A DNA stretch of 64,000 nt, from assembly GCF_900105735.1 (NCBI RefSeq), contig NZ_LT629793.1:4836001-4900000 (forward strand), read 5' to 3'. The notes under the pieces are model-generated. The model was not told the origin of the DNA and searched no databases. It saw only the letters and a program-made list of their open reading frames with translations. Positions 37,888-46,732 of this stretch are shown piece by piece. Both the position numbers and the translations under genes were made by a program. How positions within the stretch are numbered: the stretch's first letter is position 1; the number at the start of each line of letters is the position of its first letter. The stretch comes from Pseudomonas yamanorum (GTDB taxonomy: Bacteria > Pseudomonadota > Gammaproteobacteria > Pseudomonadales > Pseudomonadaceae).

Positions 37888-38672
37888 GTACATATCCGTT
37901 GCTGCGGTAGCGGCTACTTAGGGTTCCGCTCTTACAGCGGGTCACTTTTGGCAAACGCCCCAAAAGTAACCAAAAGGTCTTTGCCCCACCACTCGGTGCC
38001 TCGCTTAGGCTCGGCATGCCCGCACTCCGGCCCGATTCCGCGGGCCGCCGCGACGGGCCATCCATGGCCCGGCGCGGCTAAATCGGCATCCTTGCCGATT
38101 TACCCGCTCCACCGTGCCTGCTTGCGGCCATCGTGGTTGACGGGGCCCGCAGATCAAGATCAAAAGCGAGAGCACAGCGGCCTCCCGGCCGGCTTGAGTG
38201 TTAAGAGCGAAAGCAGAGCTGCTTTTCTGTGGGAGCTGGCTTGCCTGCGATGCAGACAACTCGGTACATCAGGTACACCCAGTTGATGCCATCGCAGGCA
38301 AGCCAGCTCCCACATTTGACCGTGCCCGCTTTAGATTTTGATTTGGTTTTTGCTCTTCAACACTCAAGCCGGCCGGGAGGCCGCTGTGCTTTTGCTTTTG
38401 ATCTTGATCTTAGGCGCCCCGTTAACCACGCTGGCCGAACGCAGGCTTTGGAGCGTGGGTAACCCGGCAGGACGCCGGGTTAGCCGTCCTGGGCCAGGGA
38501 TGGCCCATGACGGCGGCCCACGGTCCAAAGCCGGAGTGAGGGCACACCGAGCCTAAGCGAGGTGCCGAGTGGTGGGGCAAGAGCGTTTTGCTTACTTTTG
38601 CGCTTTTCAAAAGTGAGCCGCTGTAAGAGCGGAACCCATAGCAGCCCTGACCGCAGCAACGGATATGCCCCC
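37888..38672. repeat. Large inverted repeat with a REPIN at its centre
   Basis: Two divergent copies of one 320-330 nt element face each other: left arm about 37890-38215, right arm about 38338-38670. Shared blocks include CATATCCGTTGCTGCGGT, GGTTCCGCTCTTACAGCGG, TTGCCCCACCACTCGG, CTCGCTTAGGCTCGG, and GCGGCCTCCCGGCCGGCTTG. Between them is a REPIN (38228-38314). No IS transposase is present. Open frames across each arm arise from the repeat and are probably not genes. The stretch is the largest gene-free block in the window. Confidence 0.85.
38228..38314. repeat. REPIN (T-type) inside inverted repeat
   Basis: TGTGGGAGCTGGCTTGCCTG and its inverted partner occupy the gap between the two arms of the larger inverted repeat, so hairpins can be nested. 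Confidence 0.9.
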
Positions 38673-38686
38673 CATCAGCCCCCCGA

Positions 38687-39787
38687 TCAAACCAGATGCA
38701 GATGGTTATCCCAAAGCCCCGCCGGCAACTCCAGCGGCTTGGCCACCAACGGCACCTGCCGACAATCATAAAACCGGCAACGCCCCTGCCCGGAAGTCAC
38801 TACAAACCCGTCAGCCACCGCACCCACCCCGGCACAATCCGGCAACGGCCCGTCCAGCAGCAACTCCGCGCTGTCCATGTTCCAGATAAAGAACCGATTC
38901 CCCCGAGGCGCCGTCAACGCCACCAGCCGCAACTCACTGTGCACCGCAACGCTGGCCGTGTAATGCCCCATGGCCTGCAACTGCTCATCCGCCACCGGAA
39001 ACGCCACAAACGGCTGCCCCGGTCGCTTGATCGCCAGCAACTCCGACCGCTCATGAGACGCCCCCATGAACTGCTGCCCCGCGAGGATCGTCCCGTCGCT
39101 GGCAATCCCCATATGCCGCACACTGTTCATCTGCTGGCTCAGGGTTTCCTTACTCAGCAGCGTACCGTCGCGTTGCATCAGGACCAGGCTCGGCTCCATG
39201 GCATTCAGGTTCATCTCCACCCGGCTCTCCGCCTCGGTACGAATCCCGCCGTTAGCCACCACCAGCGTCTCGCCATCAGGCATCCACGACACCTGATGCG
39301 GCCCGATCCCATGGGTAGAAATCTCCCCGGTGTGCACCAACCGCTCACCCTCGAACCGATATACCCCTAGCAAGCCGCGCCCCGGATCAGACGTGTCGTT
39401 TTCCGTGGCATACAACCACTCGCCATCCTTGTGCACCACCGCGTGCCCATAAAAGTGTCGATTGGCCTTCGAGGTGATGGTCTGCAGCAGCGCCCCGTCG
39501 CGCAAGTCGATCAGGTAGCTCTCGGTGCCCGGCCGGCGGGCGACAAACAGCGCAATCGGCAGCGTCGGGTGGTTGATGATGTCGTGACAGCGCTGACCGA
39601 CCTGGGTGGCAAACACCTGCTTGCCGTCCAGGTGGAAGCCGACGGCGTAGTGTTTGCCATCACTGTCATCACGCGCCGAGAGCAGCAGCGGGCTTTTGCC
39701 CTTCTGCTTGAACAGCGTCCAGCCACCCAGGGTAATTGCACTGAGCAGCACGCTGCCGAGGGCCAAAGCCTGTCGCCTGAGCATCAT
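38687..39787 (-). CDS. DUF1513 protein (beta-propeller-like)
   Basis: A 366-residue secreted protein with an N-terminal Arg-Arg and hydrophobic signal (MMLRRQALALGSVLLSAITLGGW), possibly Tat-like. The body has repeated beta-strand units with GDGETLVVANGG-like turns, consistent with a propeller fold. The family is of unknown function and in pseudomonads belongs to an imelysin/DUF1111 operon linked to iron handling. It overlaps the imelysin stop by one nucleotide. Confidence 0.83.
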   Translation of the reverse strand: MMLRRQALALGSVLLSAITLGGWTLFKQKGKSPLLLSARDDSDGKHYAVGFHLDGKQVFATQVGQRCHDIINHPTLPIALFVARRPGTESYLIDLRDGALLQTITSKANRHFYGHAVVHKDGEWLYATENDTSDPGRGLLGVYRFEGERLVHTGEISTHGIGPHQVSWMPDGETLVVANGGIRTEAESRVEMNLNAMEPSLVLMQRDGTLLSKETLSQQMNSVRHMGIASDGTILAGQQFMGASHERSELLAIKRPGQPFVAFPVADEQLQAMGHYTASVAVHSELRLVALTAPRGNRFFIWNMDSAELLLDGPLPDCAGVGAVADGFVVTSGQGRCRFYDCRQVPLVAKPLELPAGLWDNHLHLV

Positions 39788-40851
39788 CAGTCACCGTCGT
39801 TGGCGTTAAAGCCCAGTTGGATGCCCAGCGCTTTGGCCAGATCGCCTTCGTGCAGGCGGTGGACCACGTTGAGGCTGTCGTAGATATCGTTGAGTTGCTG
39901 GCGCCCGGCATCGTCGGCCAGCAGTTCATTCAGCGTACGCTGGTTGCTGGCGAACAGTTTCAGGGACGCGGCATACGCGGCGTCGATCTTGTCAGCCAAT
40001 GGCTTTTGATCGGCAGGCAACAGGCCGCGCAGGCCTTTGTTGTCAACGCCGATCCAGACGGTCTGGGCGGCAGCCAGGCTGGCTTCCAGGCTTTGCAGGG
40101 ACGACTGGCTGCGCCACGCATCGGCCTGGAACGGTTGCGGGATGCCCTTGGTCTGGCGGCCCATCGGGGTGCCGAGTTTTTTCTTCAGGGTGTCCAGCGC
40201 AGTCACTTGAACCCGCAGCAGGTCGGCGATGGCTTCGTGGGAATCGGCGTAGCGCTGGTTAGGAAACTTGGTCATCTGCGCCAGCATGCCGTCGGTGCTG
40301 TTCCAGCTCGACAGGATTTCTTCGGCCAGCAGTTTCTGGCGTTCGCCGATGGCTACCAGCAACGGGCAGTAACGGGCTTTTTGCGTCTCGTCCGCCAGAT
40401 CGGTCTTGGCGTCGTAGAGGATGTATTCGTAGGCCGACAGCCCCTGCACCACGACGCTGGATTTGGCCAGGGCGGCGGCATCGATCTGCGGCTGGGCGGT
40501 CACCAGTTGCTCGACTTGACGACCCACCAGGTTTTTCTTGTCCGGCCAGAACTGCACCTGCCACGAGCGGTTGCCCTCGGCCAGCGGGCCGATCAGCAGT
40601 GGTTGCAACTCGGCCCAAGCCTTTTGTGCGTGCAGGAAGTCGGCACGGGCGGTCTCCAGGCTTTCCTTGCCCTGGCAATAGGCCAGGGCGCTGACGGCCA
40701 GTTGGCGGTCGGCTTCAACCCAGCGGCTGTAGGTGGGCAGGATCACTTGCTTGGCGATGGCCGCCGAGGTCACCGCTTGCGGGTCCTGGGGCGAGCACGC
40801 ACCGAGGGCGAGGGCGGCCAGGCTGGTGAACAACAACTTGGGACGGAACAT
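39787..40851 (-). CDS. Imelysin-family lipoprotein (PA4371-like)
   Basis: A 354-residue lipoprotein (lipobox LGAC, C19) of the imelysin/M75 family, which includes periplasmic iron-uptake EfeO-type and insulin-cleaving IcmP proteins. The usual GxHxxE motif is GLSAYE here, so the conserved His is missing (see findings). Translation couples to the DUF1513 gene (TGATG). Likely periplasmic-side anchored. Confidence 0.82.
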   Translation of the reverse strand: MFRPKLLFTSLAALALGACSPQDPQAVTSAAIAKQVILPTYSRWVEADRQLAVSALAYCQGKESLETARADFLHAQKAWAELQPLLIGPLAEGNRSWQVQFWPDKKNLVGRQVEQLVTAQPQIDAAALAKSSVVVQGLSAYEYILYDAKTDLADETQKARYCPLLVAIGERQKLLAEEILSSWNSTDGMLAQMTKFPNQRYADSHEAIADLLRVQVTALDTLKKKLGTPMGRQTKGIPQPFQADAWRSQSSLQSLEASLAAAQTVWIGVDNKGLRGLLPADQKPLADKIDAAYAASLKLFASNQRTLNELLADDAGRQQLNDIYDSLNVVHRLHEGDLAKALGIQLGFNANDGD

Positions 40852-40882
40852 GTCGAGCTCCCTTCTGTAATTAGGACAAAGC

Positions 40883-42310
40883 TTATAAAGAATTCAGAAA
40901 TGCCAGCAACGCGGCGCGCTGCTCGGCATTGAACGACAACACATGCTGCTGCGCCGCCTGGGCTTCACCGCCGTGCCACAGCACGGCCTCCATCAGGTTA
41001 CGGGCGCGGCCGTCATGTAAAAACTGGGTGTGGCCACTGACGGCTTGCGTCAGGCCAATGCCCCACAACGGCGGCGTGCGCCAGTCGCGGCCACTGGCCT
41101 TGAATTCGGTACGGTTGTCGGCGAGGCCGTCGCCCATGTCGTGCAGCAGCAAGTCGCTGTAGGGGCGAATCACTTGGTTGGCCAATTCAGGTTCGGCGGC
41201 CGTTGGCGCCGTGGTGAACTGCGGTGTGTGGCAGCCCTGGCAGCCAGCCTGGTAGAACAGGTTTTTCCCGGCCAGCACCTGCGGTGCGTTGACGCCGCGG
41301 CGGGCCGGGACGGCCAGGTTGCGGGTGTAGAACAGCACCAGGCGCAGGATGTTGTCGCTGACCTCAGGCTCGCCATCCGGTCCGTTGCCGTTGGGCGCCT
41401 GTTTGCAGGCCACTTGTGCATCGGTGCAGTCATCGAACGGTCTCAGGGACGTGGTGAGGCCCATATCACCAGAAAACGCGTGAACATTTTGTTGATTGAG
41501 GTTCGGTTGCCCGGCTTTCCAGCCAAATCGACCGAGGACGGTCTTGTGTTGCGCGTCGTCCCAGACCCAGTTCGCACGTCCGACGATGGCTTCCTTGTCG
41601 GCGGTTTTCGGGTCGGTATTGCGCAGGATGTCGGCGTCGGGGATGGCTTCCAGCAGCCCCAGGCCGATCATCGGCGGGGCAACCCGGGCCGAGAAGCGCG
41701 TGTCGGGGTGCATCGGGCCGTAGCCCAGCTGGGTGATTTGCAGCGCTGGCTTGCGCAACTCGACGACGGTGCCGTCTTTGAAGCTGACGTTGACCGGTGT
41801 GTAGTCGACCCGCACCTTGCCTTCCGGGGCGACGCCAGGCACGGCCATGTCCTGCAATTGCCCACCGTAGACGGGCTCGGGGACGACACCCAGTTGCTCG
41901 ATGACCTTGGCATAGGGCGGTGCATCGGGGATCGACAGGCGTACCAGCATCGACACCGCGTTGGCTGCATCGGGCAGCGGCGGATGACCACGGCCATCCT
42001 TGATATGGCAGTTCTGGCACGCATTGGTGTTGAACAGCGGCCCCAGCCCATCGCGGGCAGTGGTGGTAGACGGGGCAATCACCCAGGGGCTGCGGAAGAA
42101 ACTGTTGCCCACGCTGAAGTCCAGGCGCCGGGTCGGGGACAGGTTGGCCGAGGGCAGCGAGAAGGCGTTCTGGTCGGTCTTCCTGACCGTTGTCGCGCCG
42201 CCAGCCCTTGCTTCACCCGGCTCAGCCTTGGTGAATCGCGGGGCGTCATCGCAGGCACTCAGGCTCAGGGCCATCAACAGTGCAGACAGGCGAAGGGGCG
42301 AACGGGACAT
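40883..42310 (-). CDS. DUF1111 di-heme oxidoreductase-like lipoprotein
   Basis: A 475-residue lipoprotein (LSLSAC lipobox) of the DUF1111 thiol-oxidoreductase-like family. Two c-type heme motifs are present: CQNCH and CQGCH. The domain resembles di-heme cytochrome c peroxidases in its heme arrangement. It is the first gene of the operon with the imelysin and DUF1513 genes. Start at 42310 is supported by AGGA; upstream residues of the longer frame lie in the promoter. Confidence 0.85.
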   Translation of the reverse strand: MSRSPLRLSALLMALSLSACDDAPRFTKAEPGEARAGGATTVRKTDQNAFSLPSANLSPTRRLDFSVGNSFFRSPWVIAPSTTTARDGLGPLFNTNACQNCHIKDGRGHPPLPDAANAVSMLVRLSIPDAPPYAKVIEQLGVVPEPVYGGQLQDMAVPGVAPEGKVRVDYTPVNVSFKDGTVVELRKPALQITQLGYGPMHPDTRFSARVAPPMIGLGLLEAIPDADILRNTDPKTADKEAIVGRANWVWDDAQHKTVLGRFGWKAGQPNLNQQNVHAFSGDMGLTTSLRPFDDCTDAQVACKQAPNGNGPDGEPEVSDNILRLVLFYTRNLAVPARRGVNAPQVLAGKNLFYQAGCQGCHTPQFTTAPTAAEPELANQVIRPYSDLLLHDMGDGLADNRTEFKASGRDWRTPPLWGIGLTQAVSGHTQFLHDGRARNLMEAVLWHGGEAQAAQQHVLSFNAEQRAALLAFLNSL

Positions 42311-42372
42311 CAGTCTTCCTGAACGTGGGCTGAAAATAAGGCCGCAAAGTCTAACAGGGCAGGGCGGTTTGA

Positions 42373-42387
42373 ATAAGAGCAATTATC
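42373..42387 (-). promoter_or_regulatory. Weak candidate Fur site before DUF1111 operon
   Basis: On the minus strand GATAATTGCTCTTAT starts with a perfect GATAAT half and then diverges. It lies about 65 nt before the ATG. The iron-linked family content makes Fur control plausible; the site is weak. Confidence 0.35.
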
Positions 42388-42449
42388 GTTTGGTGGTATC
42401 CGATTCATTCCCGCTAGAATGACTGCACATTTTTCTCTGGAGGTGGCCA

Positions 42450-43013
42450 ATGCAGGCTCTCGACGCTTTGCTCAACCGTGTTTCCGTGCCGCGACTGCTG
42501 GACCCGGCACCGACCCAGGAGCAGCGCGATCTGCTGTTCGCCGCCGCCATGCGCGCGCCCGACCACGGCCAGCTACGGCCTTGGCGTTTCCTGACGGTGG
42601 AAGGTGCGGCACGTGAGCGCATGGGCACGCTGCTGGCCGAAGCCGCCCGCCTGCAGGACGCCGACGCGCCCCAGGCCGCGATCGACAAGGCGCAGAACGG
42701 CCCGCTGCGTGCGCCGTTGGTGGTGGTAGTGATTGCCCGCCTGCAAGAACATTTCAAAGTGCCAAAATCCGAGCAGCTGCTGGCGGCGGCCTGTGCGGCC
42801 CACGGGATTCTGCTGGCGGCGTACGCCCAGGGGATCGGCGCGGTGTGGCGCACCGGTGAGTTGTCGTACTCGGCCCATGTCGCCAAAGGCCTCGGGCTGA
42901 AGGCGGATGAGGAAGTGATTGGCTTCCTTTACCTGGGCACCCCACAAAACCCGCCGCGTACGGCCCCGAAAGAAGACCTGGCGCCGTTTGTGGCAGCCTG
43001 GACGGGTCAATAA
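42450..43013 (+). CDS. Nitroreductase-family protein (YdjA-like)
   Basis: A 187-residue FMN-dependent nitroreductase of the YdjA subgroup, with MRAPDHGQLRPWRF near the N-terminus and the GFLYLGTP segment near the C-terminus. Length fits YdjA (183). The physiological substrate is unknown. ATG at 42450 follows GGAGG. Confidence 0.88.
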   Translation: MQALDALLNRVSVPRLLDPAPTQEQRDLLFAAAMRAPDHGQLRPWRFLTVEGAARERMGTLLAEAARLQDADAPQAAIDKAQNGPLRAPLVVVVIARLQEHFKVPKSEQLLAAACAAHGILLAAYAQGIGAVWRTGELSYSAHVAKGLGLKADEEVIGFLYLGTPQNPPRTAPKEDLAPFVAAWTGQ

Positions 43014-43043
43014 GGCACCGCAACTCTGCTGTGGACGGGCTTG

Positions 43044-43133
43044 TGTGGGAGCGGGCTTGCTCGCGAATGCGGGGTGTCATTCAGTACATGTACCGACTGA
43101 TCCACCGCATTCGCGAGCAAGCCCGCTCCCACA
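43044..43133. repeat. REPIN (G-type)
   Basis: Inverted TGTGGGAGCGGGCTTGCTCG copies after the nitroreductase gene, with a 30-40 nt spacer containing CATGTACCGACTGA. Confidence 0.92.
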
Positions 43134-43161
43134 TTGGGTCCTCACTGGATTCAAGCTCGGG

Positions 43162-45300
43162 TCAAACCCGAAACTGATCCATCAGCTTCATCTGCTGGCT
43201 GGCCAAGGCATTGAGCTGGCTGCTGATGGCTGCCGATTCGGTGGCTTGGCCGGTGAGGGTTTCGGTCACTGTGCGGATCGCCGAGACGTTGCGGTTGACC
43301 TCTTCGGCCACCGCACTCTGCTGCTCGGCAGCGCTGGCGATTTGCAGGTTCATGTCGCTGATGACCGTCACCGCATCGCTGATCTTGCCCAGGGCCTGCA
43401 CCGCCTGATGAATCTGCCCGGCATTGTTCTGCGCCTGGGTCTGGCTCGAGTGCATGGTCGCTACCACCCCACGGGTGCCGGTCTGGATGCGCTCGATCAC
43501 CAGGCGAATCTCCTCCACGGAATCCTGGGTACGCTTGGCCAGGTTGCGCACCTCGTCGGCCACCACCGCAAAACCTCGCCCGCTTTCCCCGGCCCGTGCT
43601 GCTTCAATTGCGGCGTTCAGGGCCAGCAGGTTGGTCTGTTCGGCGATGCTGCGGATCACTTCCAGTACCGAACCGATCTGCTCACTGTTCACCGCCAGGG
43701 CTTCGACTTCGGTCACGGCCTTGCTGACTTCTTCGGCCAGGGTGGTGATGTCGCGGGTGCTGCGCTCAATGATCTGCATGCCTTCACGGGCTGACTGGTC
43801 GGCACCGCGGGCAGCGCTGGCGGCGTTGGAGGCGCTGTTCGCCACGTCGTGGGCGGTGGCGCTCATTTCATTCGAGGCCGTGGCCACCTGGTCGATCTCA
43901 CGGAACTGCACCTGCATGCCCTCACTGGTCTGGCGCGCGATTGCGGAAGACTGGTCGGCGGTGCCACGGGCTTCGGTGATGCTTTGCTTGATTTGCGCAA
44001 TGGTCGGCTGCAGCTTGTCGAGGAAGCGGTTGAACCAGTTCACCAGTTCCCCCAGTTCATCCTTTTTACCGTAGGCCAGGCGCTGGGTGAGGTCACCGTC
44101 GCCGCTGGCGATTTCCTTGAGCATGGCGGCCACGCTGTTGATCGGCCGGGTCACGCCGGTGGCCGTCAGCCAGATCAGCAACAAGCCCAGCAGGCCGGCG
44201 GCTGCGCCCACCAGCAACGCCTTGACGGTGCCACTGGCCTGGGCTTTGTCGAGCACGGCCTGGAGTTTCAGTGAGTCTGCCAACAGCACTTGTTTAGGCA
44301 GCTTGATCACTACCCCCCAGGATTTGGCGTCGGCAATCGGCTTGACCGGGTACACGGCGCGAATCGTGCCGTCTTCCTCGCGGATCTTGCGGGTATCGCT
44401 GGCCAACAGTTGCACGATCTCTTTGCCTTCGGCGCCGAGAGTGTCCACCAGGTTTTTGCCGACCTTGGCCGGCTCGCCGCTGTAGCCGGCGATCAAGCCG
44501 TTACCAGACAGTATTTCGAGAATCCCAGCACCGTTGAACAGCTCTTTTTGTGCGGCATCGGTGGCCGCTTGAAGGGCGTTGAGGGCGAGGTCGATCCCCA
44601 CTACGCCGATCACCTTGCCGTCGACCAGCAGGGGCAGGGAAATGGTGGTCATCAACACCGGTTTGCCGGCTACGGTGTCTTCATACGGGTCCAGCAGGCA
44701 GGTGTTTTTGGTGTCCCGTGGGCAGGTGTACCAGATGTTGTAAGGCGTACCGCTGAGGTTGAGGGTGGTCTTGGTCAGGTCATCCTCGACCATCACCGTG
44801 TTCAGGCCTTCGCCACCGGCGCGGCTCCAGTAGCTGGAAAAACGGCCTTTTTCGTTGGACACACGGGCGGCGTCGTTGACGAATTCGCTGTCTTTGCCGT
44901 CGAGGGCGTTGGGCTCGAACGACAGCCAGATACCAAGCACCTTGGTGTTGCGGTCGAAGGCGGTTTTCAGGCTGTGGTTGAGTTCTTCACGCAAGGCCCC
45001 GGCGTCCATGGAACGCTTGCTGGCCAAGGTACGCAGGTCTTTGATCTGGTCGGCAAGGGCGGTGACCACCAACAGGCTTTCACCGAAGGTCTTTTGCAGT
45101 TGCACCGCTTGTTCAGCGGCCTTGGCCTGCAGCAGGTTCTGTACGCTGTCGGTGAGCATTCGCGAGCTTGAATCGTTGATCAACTGGTCGTTCTGATTGG
45201 TCTGGTAGAGGTTCATGCCGACCACCAGGGCGATTACCCCCAGCAGGCAGAGACCGGACAACAGCACGATTTTCAAGCGAATGGAGAGGGTGTCGAGCAT
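43162..45300 (-). CDS. Methyl-accepting chemotaxis protein (dCache type)
   Basis: A 712-residue chemoreceptor. Transmembrane segments are at about 9-31 and 352-374, enclosing a ~320-residue periplasmic dCache sensor with paired cysteines (CPRDTKNTC) and [20 protein letters not shown] follows (about 375-430), then the signalling domain with the hairpin tip sequence [19 protein letters not shown]. The ligand is unknown. No CheR/CheB-docking pentapeptide is visible at the C-terminus (DQFRV). Confidence 0.93.
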   Translation of the reverse strand: MLDTLSIRLKIVLLSGLCLLGVIALVVGMNLYQTNQNDQLINDSSSRMLTDSVQNLLQAKAAEQAVQLQKTFGESLLVVTALADQIKDLRTLASKRSMDAGALREELNHSLKTAFDRNTKVLGIWLSFEPNALDGKDSEFVNDAARVSNEKGRFSSYWSRAGGEGLNTVMVEDDLTKTTLNLSGTPYNIWYTCPRDTKNTCLLDPYEDTVAGKPVLMTTISLPLLVDGKVIGVVGIDLALNALQAATDAAQKELFNGAGILEILSGNGLIAGYSGEPAKVGKNLVDTLGAEGKEIVQLLASDTRKIREEDGTIRAVYPVKPIADAKSWGVVIKLPKQVLLADSLKLQAVLDKAQASGTVKALLVGAAAGLLGLLLIWLTATGVTRPINSVAAMLKEIASGDGDLTQRLAYGKKDELGELVNWFNRFLDKLQPTIAQIKQSITEARGTADQSSAIARQTSEGMQVQFREIDQVATASNEMSATAHDVANSASNAASAARGADQSAREGMQIIERSTRDITTLAEEVSKAVTEVEALAVNSEQIGSVLEVIRSIAEQTNLLALNAAIEAARAGESGRGFAVVADEVRNLAKRTQDSVEEIRLVIERIQTGTRGVVATMHSSQTQAQNNAGQIHQAVQALGKISDAVTVISDMNLQIASAAEQQSAVAEEVNRNVSAIRTVTETLTGQATESAAISSQLNALASQQMKLMDQFRV

Positions 45301-45422
45301 AGGTGTACCCGCGAATGGACTTATTAGTATGCAAGCTCAGGCGAGTCCATTCGGCGCTATGCCCGGAATATCGGCTTGGGCCGGCAGTTCATGAGCGGGA
45401 GCCGATGGGTGGTAGGCGGTTG

Positions 45423-45839
45423 TCAGGTCGGTTGCGGGAGGCGTTCCGGCCGAGACCAGATCCACAGGTTGCCCATGCTCATTCCGGCGATGGCCAGGTA
45501 GATCGGCCAGCCGTGGTCAAGCATCACCAGCATCAAGCCGGCGCACAGCAGCATGCTCACGGTGGCGCTGACTTTGGCCCGGCGGGCGATGATCTTGCCA
45601 TTGCGCCAATTAAGCAGGATCGGCCCGAACAGCCGGTGGTTTTCCAGCCATGCGCTCAGGCGCGGTGAGCTTTTGGTGGCGGCCCAGGCGGCCAGCAGGA
45701 TGAATTCAGTGGTGGGTAAGCCCGGAACCACAATCGCAATCAAACCGATGCCCAGGCTGACGTAGGCCAGCAGGCCGAACAGGACACGGGCGATTTTGGA
45801 TGATGATTGGGTTTTGCCGGTCATGGGTGCGGTTTGCAT
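45423..45839 (-). CDS. YbaN-family (DUF454) membrane protein
   Basis: A 138-residue membrane protein of the DUF454/YbaN family, with a conserved GIGLIAIVVPGLPTTEFILLAAWAA-type segment and about four hydrophobic helices. Function unknown. The start at 45839 (MQTAPM) was chosen because the longer frame runs into a REPIN and reads REP-derived residues; the ATG at 45824 is an alternative. Confidence 0.78.
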   Translation of the reverse strand: MQTAPMTGKTQSSSKIARVLFGLLAYVSLGIGLIAIVVPGLPTTEFILLAAWAATKSSPRLSAWLENHRLFGPILLNWRNGKIIARRAKVSATVSMLLCAGLMLVMLDHGWPIYLAIAGMSMGNLWIWSRPERLPQPT

Positions 45840-45880
45840 GGATGGATTTACGAAGGATTCAAAGTGAAACCGGATCAAAA

Positions 45881-45970
45881 TGTGGGAGCGGGCTTGCTCG
45901 CGAATACGGTGGATCAGTCGGTACATGTATTGACTGACACACCGCATTCGCGAGCAAGCCCGCTCCCACA
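45881..45970. repeat. REPIN (G-type)
   Basis: TGTGGGAGCGGGCTTGCTCG and its inverted partner between the DUF454 and heme oxygenase genes. Confidence 0.92.
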
Positions 45971-45994
45971 TTTGATTGCATTCCAATCAGGGAA

Positions 45995-46603
45995 TCAGGC
46001 CAGTTCAGGAGCGCTAGCGTACGCCTGTTCCAGCAACACGGTGAAGCGCACGAACGCATCAATCGCGCCTTTCTCCACTTCGGCTTCTTCTTCTGCGCTG
46101 AATTCCAGTGCGTCGAGGGTGCGAGTGAAGCGCTTCCAGCCTTCAGCGCGACCACCCGCCGGCTCGCCCAGGTGGCGGGCGCCGAAGGTTTCGCTCAAGC
46201 CCAGGCCCACGGCACGCTTGATCAGGAACGCGGCGCCCAGCTTGGAGCCTTCAGACACGAACAGCCAGCCCAGGGCTTCGGCCTTGCTCGGGTTTTTCAC
46301 CGCGCCGGCAACTGGTGCCGGTACTTCGGTGTCCAGGTCGCCCAGGTCCAGCTTGGCCGCTTCGGCACGGCAGCGCTCGGCCAGGTCGGGGACGATCTTG
46401 ATCAGCTCGGCATCGTTGTACAGCGCCACCAGCTCCGATTGGAACAGGTACTGCGCAACCACGAAGCGGGCGAAGTTGGCCTGGGTTTCAAACGGTGCAT
46501 GGGCCTTTACCAGCGCGTCGAGCTTGGTGTGCGGCTCGTTGGTGATCTGGTTCAGGCGCTGGGAGCGCAGGGCGGCACGTTCTGCGTTAGGAGAGGCGGT
46601 CAT
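45995..46603 (-). CDS. hemO: Heme oxygenase (biliverdin-producing)
   Basis: A 202-residue heme oxygenase of the HemO/PigA type. It opens heme to biliverdin, CO and iron for iron acquisition. Proximal heme His is H25 in NEPHTKLDAL; LFVSEGSKLGAAFLI is the distal-helix region. It lies downstream of the heme receptor but after a terminator, so it may also have its own promoter. AAGGA is 7 nt before the ATG. Electrons may come from the ferredoxin reductase encoded at 3.9 kb (inference). Confidence 0.92.
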   Translation of the reverse strand: MTASPNAERAALRSQRLNQITNEPHTKLDALVKAHAPFETQANFARFVVAQYLFQSELVALYNDAELIKIVPDLAERCRAEAAKLDLGDLDTEVPAPVAGAVKNPSKAEALGWLFVSEGSKLGAAFLIKRAVGLGLSETFGARHLGEPAGGRAEGWKRFTRTLDALEFSAEEEAEVEKGAIDAFVRFTVLLEQAYASAPELA

Positions 46604-46680
46604 CGGGAAGTCCTTGAGAAGAGAAAGCGTCTGGTTGCCAGGCTGTTATGAACTAGACGAACCAGAAGACGCGTCACAGT

Positions 46681-46724
46681 AAAAAATCCTCACCCCGCCG
46701 AAGATAAAATCCGGCGGGGGAGGC
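46681..46724 (-). terminator. Terminator after TonB heme receptor
   Basis: CCCCGCCG pairs with CGGCGGGG around an AAGATAAAATC loop, with outer CCTC/GAGG pairs, followed on the minus strand by TTTTTT. It separates the receptor from hemO. Confidence 0.75.
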
Positions 46725-46732
46725 TCCATTGA

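Noticed and set aside
37852..38769. Open frames with similar translations (HIRCCG...) in both arms of the large inverted repeat
   Set aside because: The similarity follows from DNA similarity of the arms; differences between the arms are not concentrated at third codon positions and no ribosome site is present.
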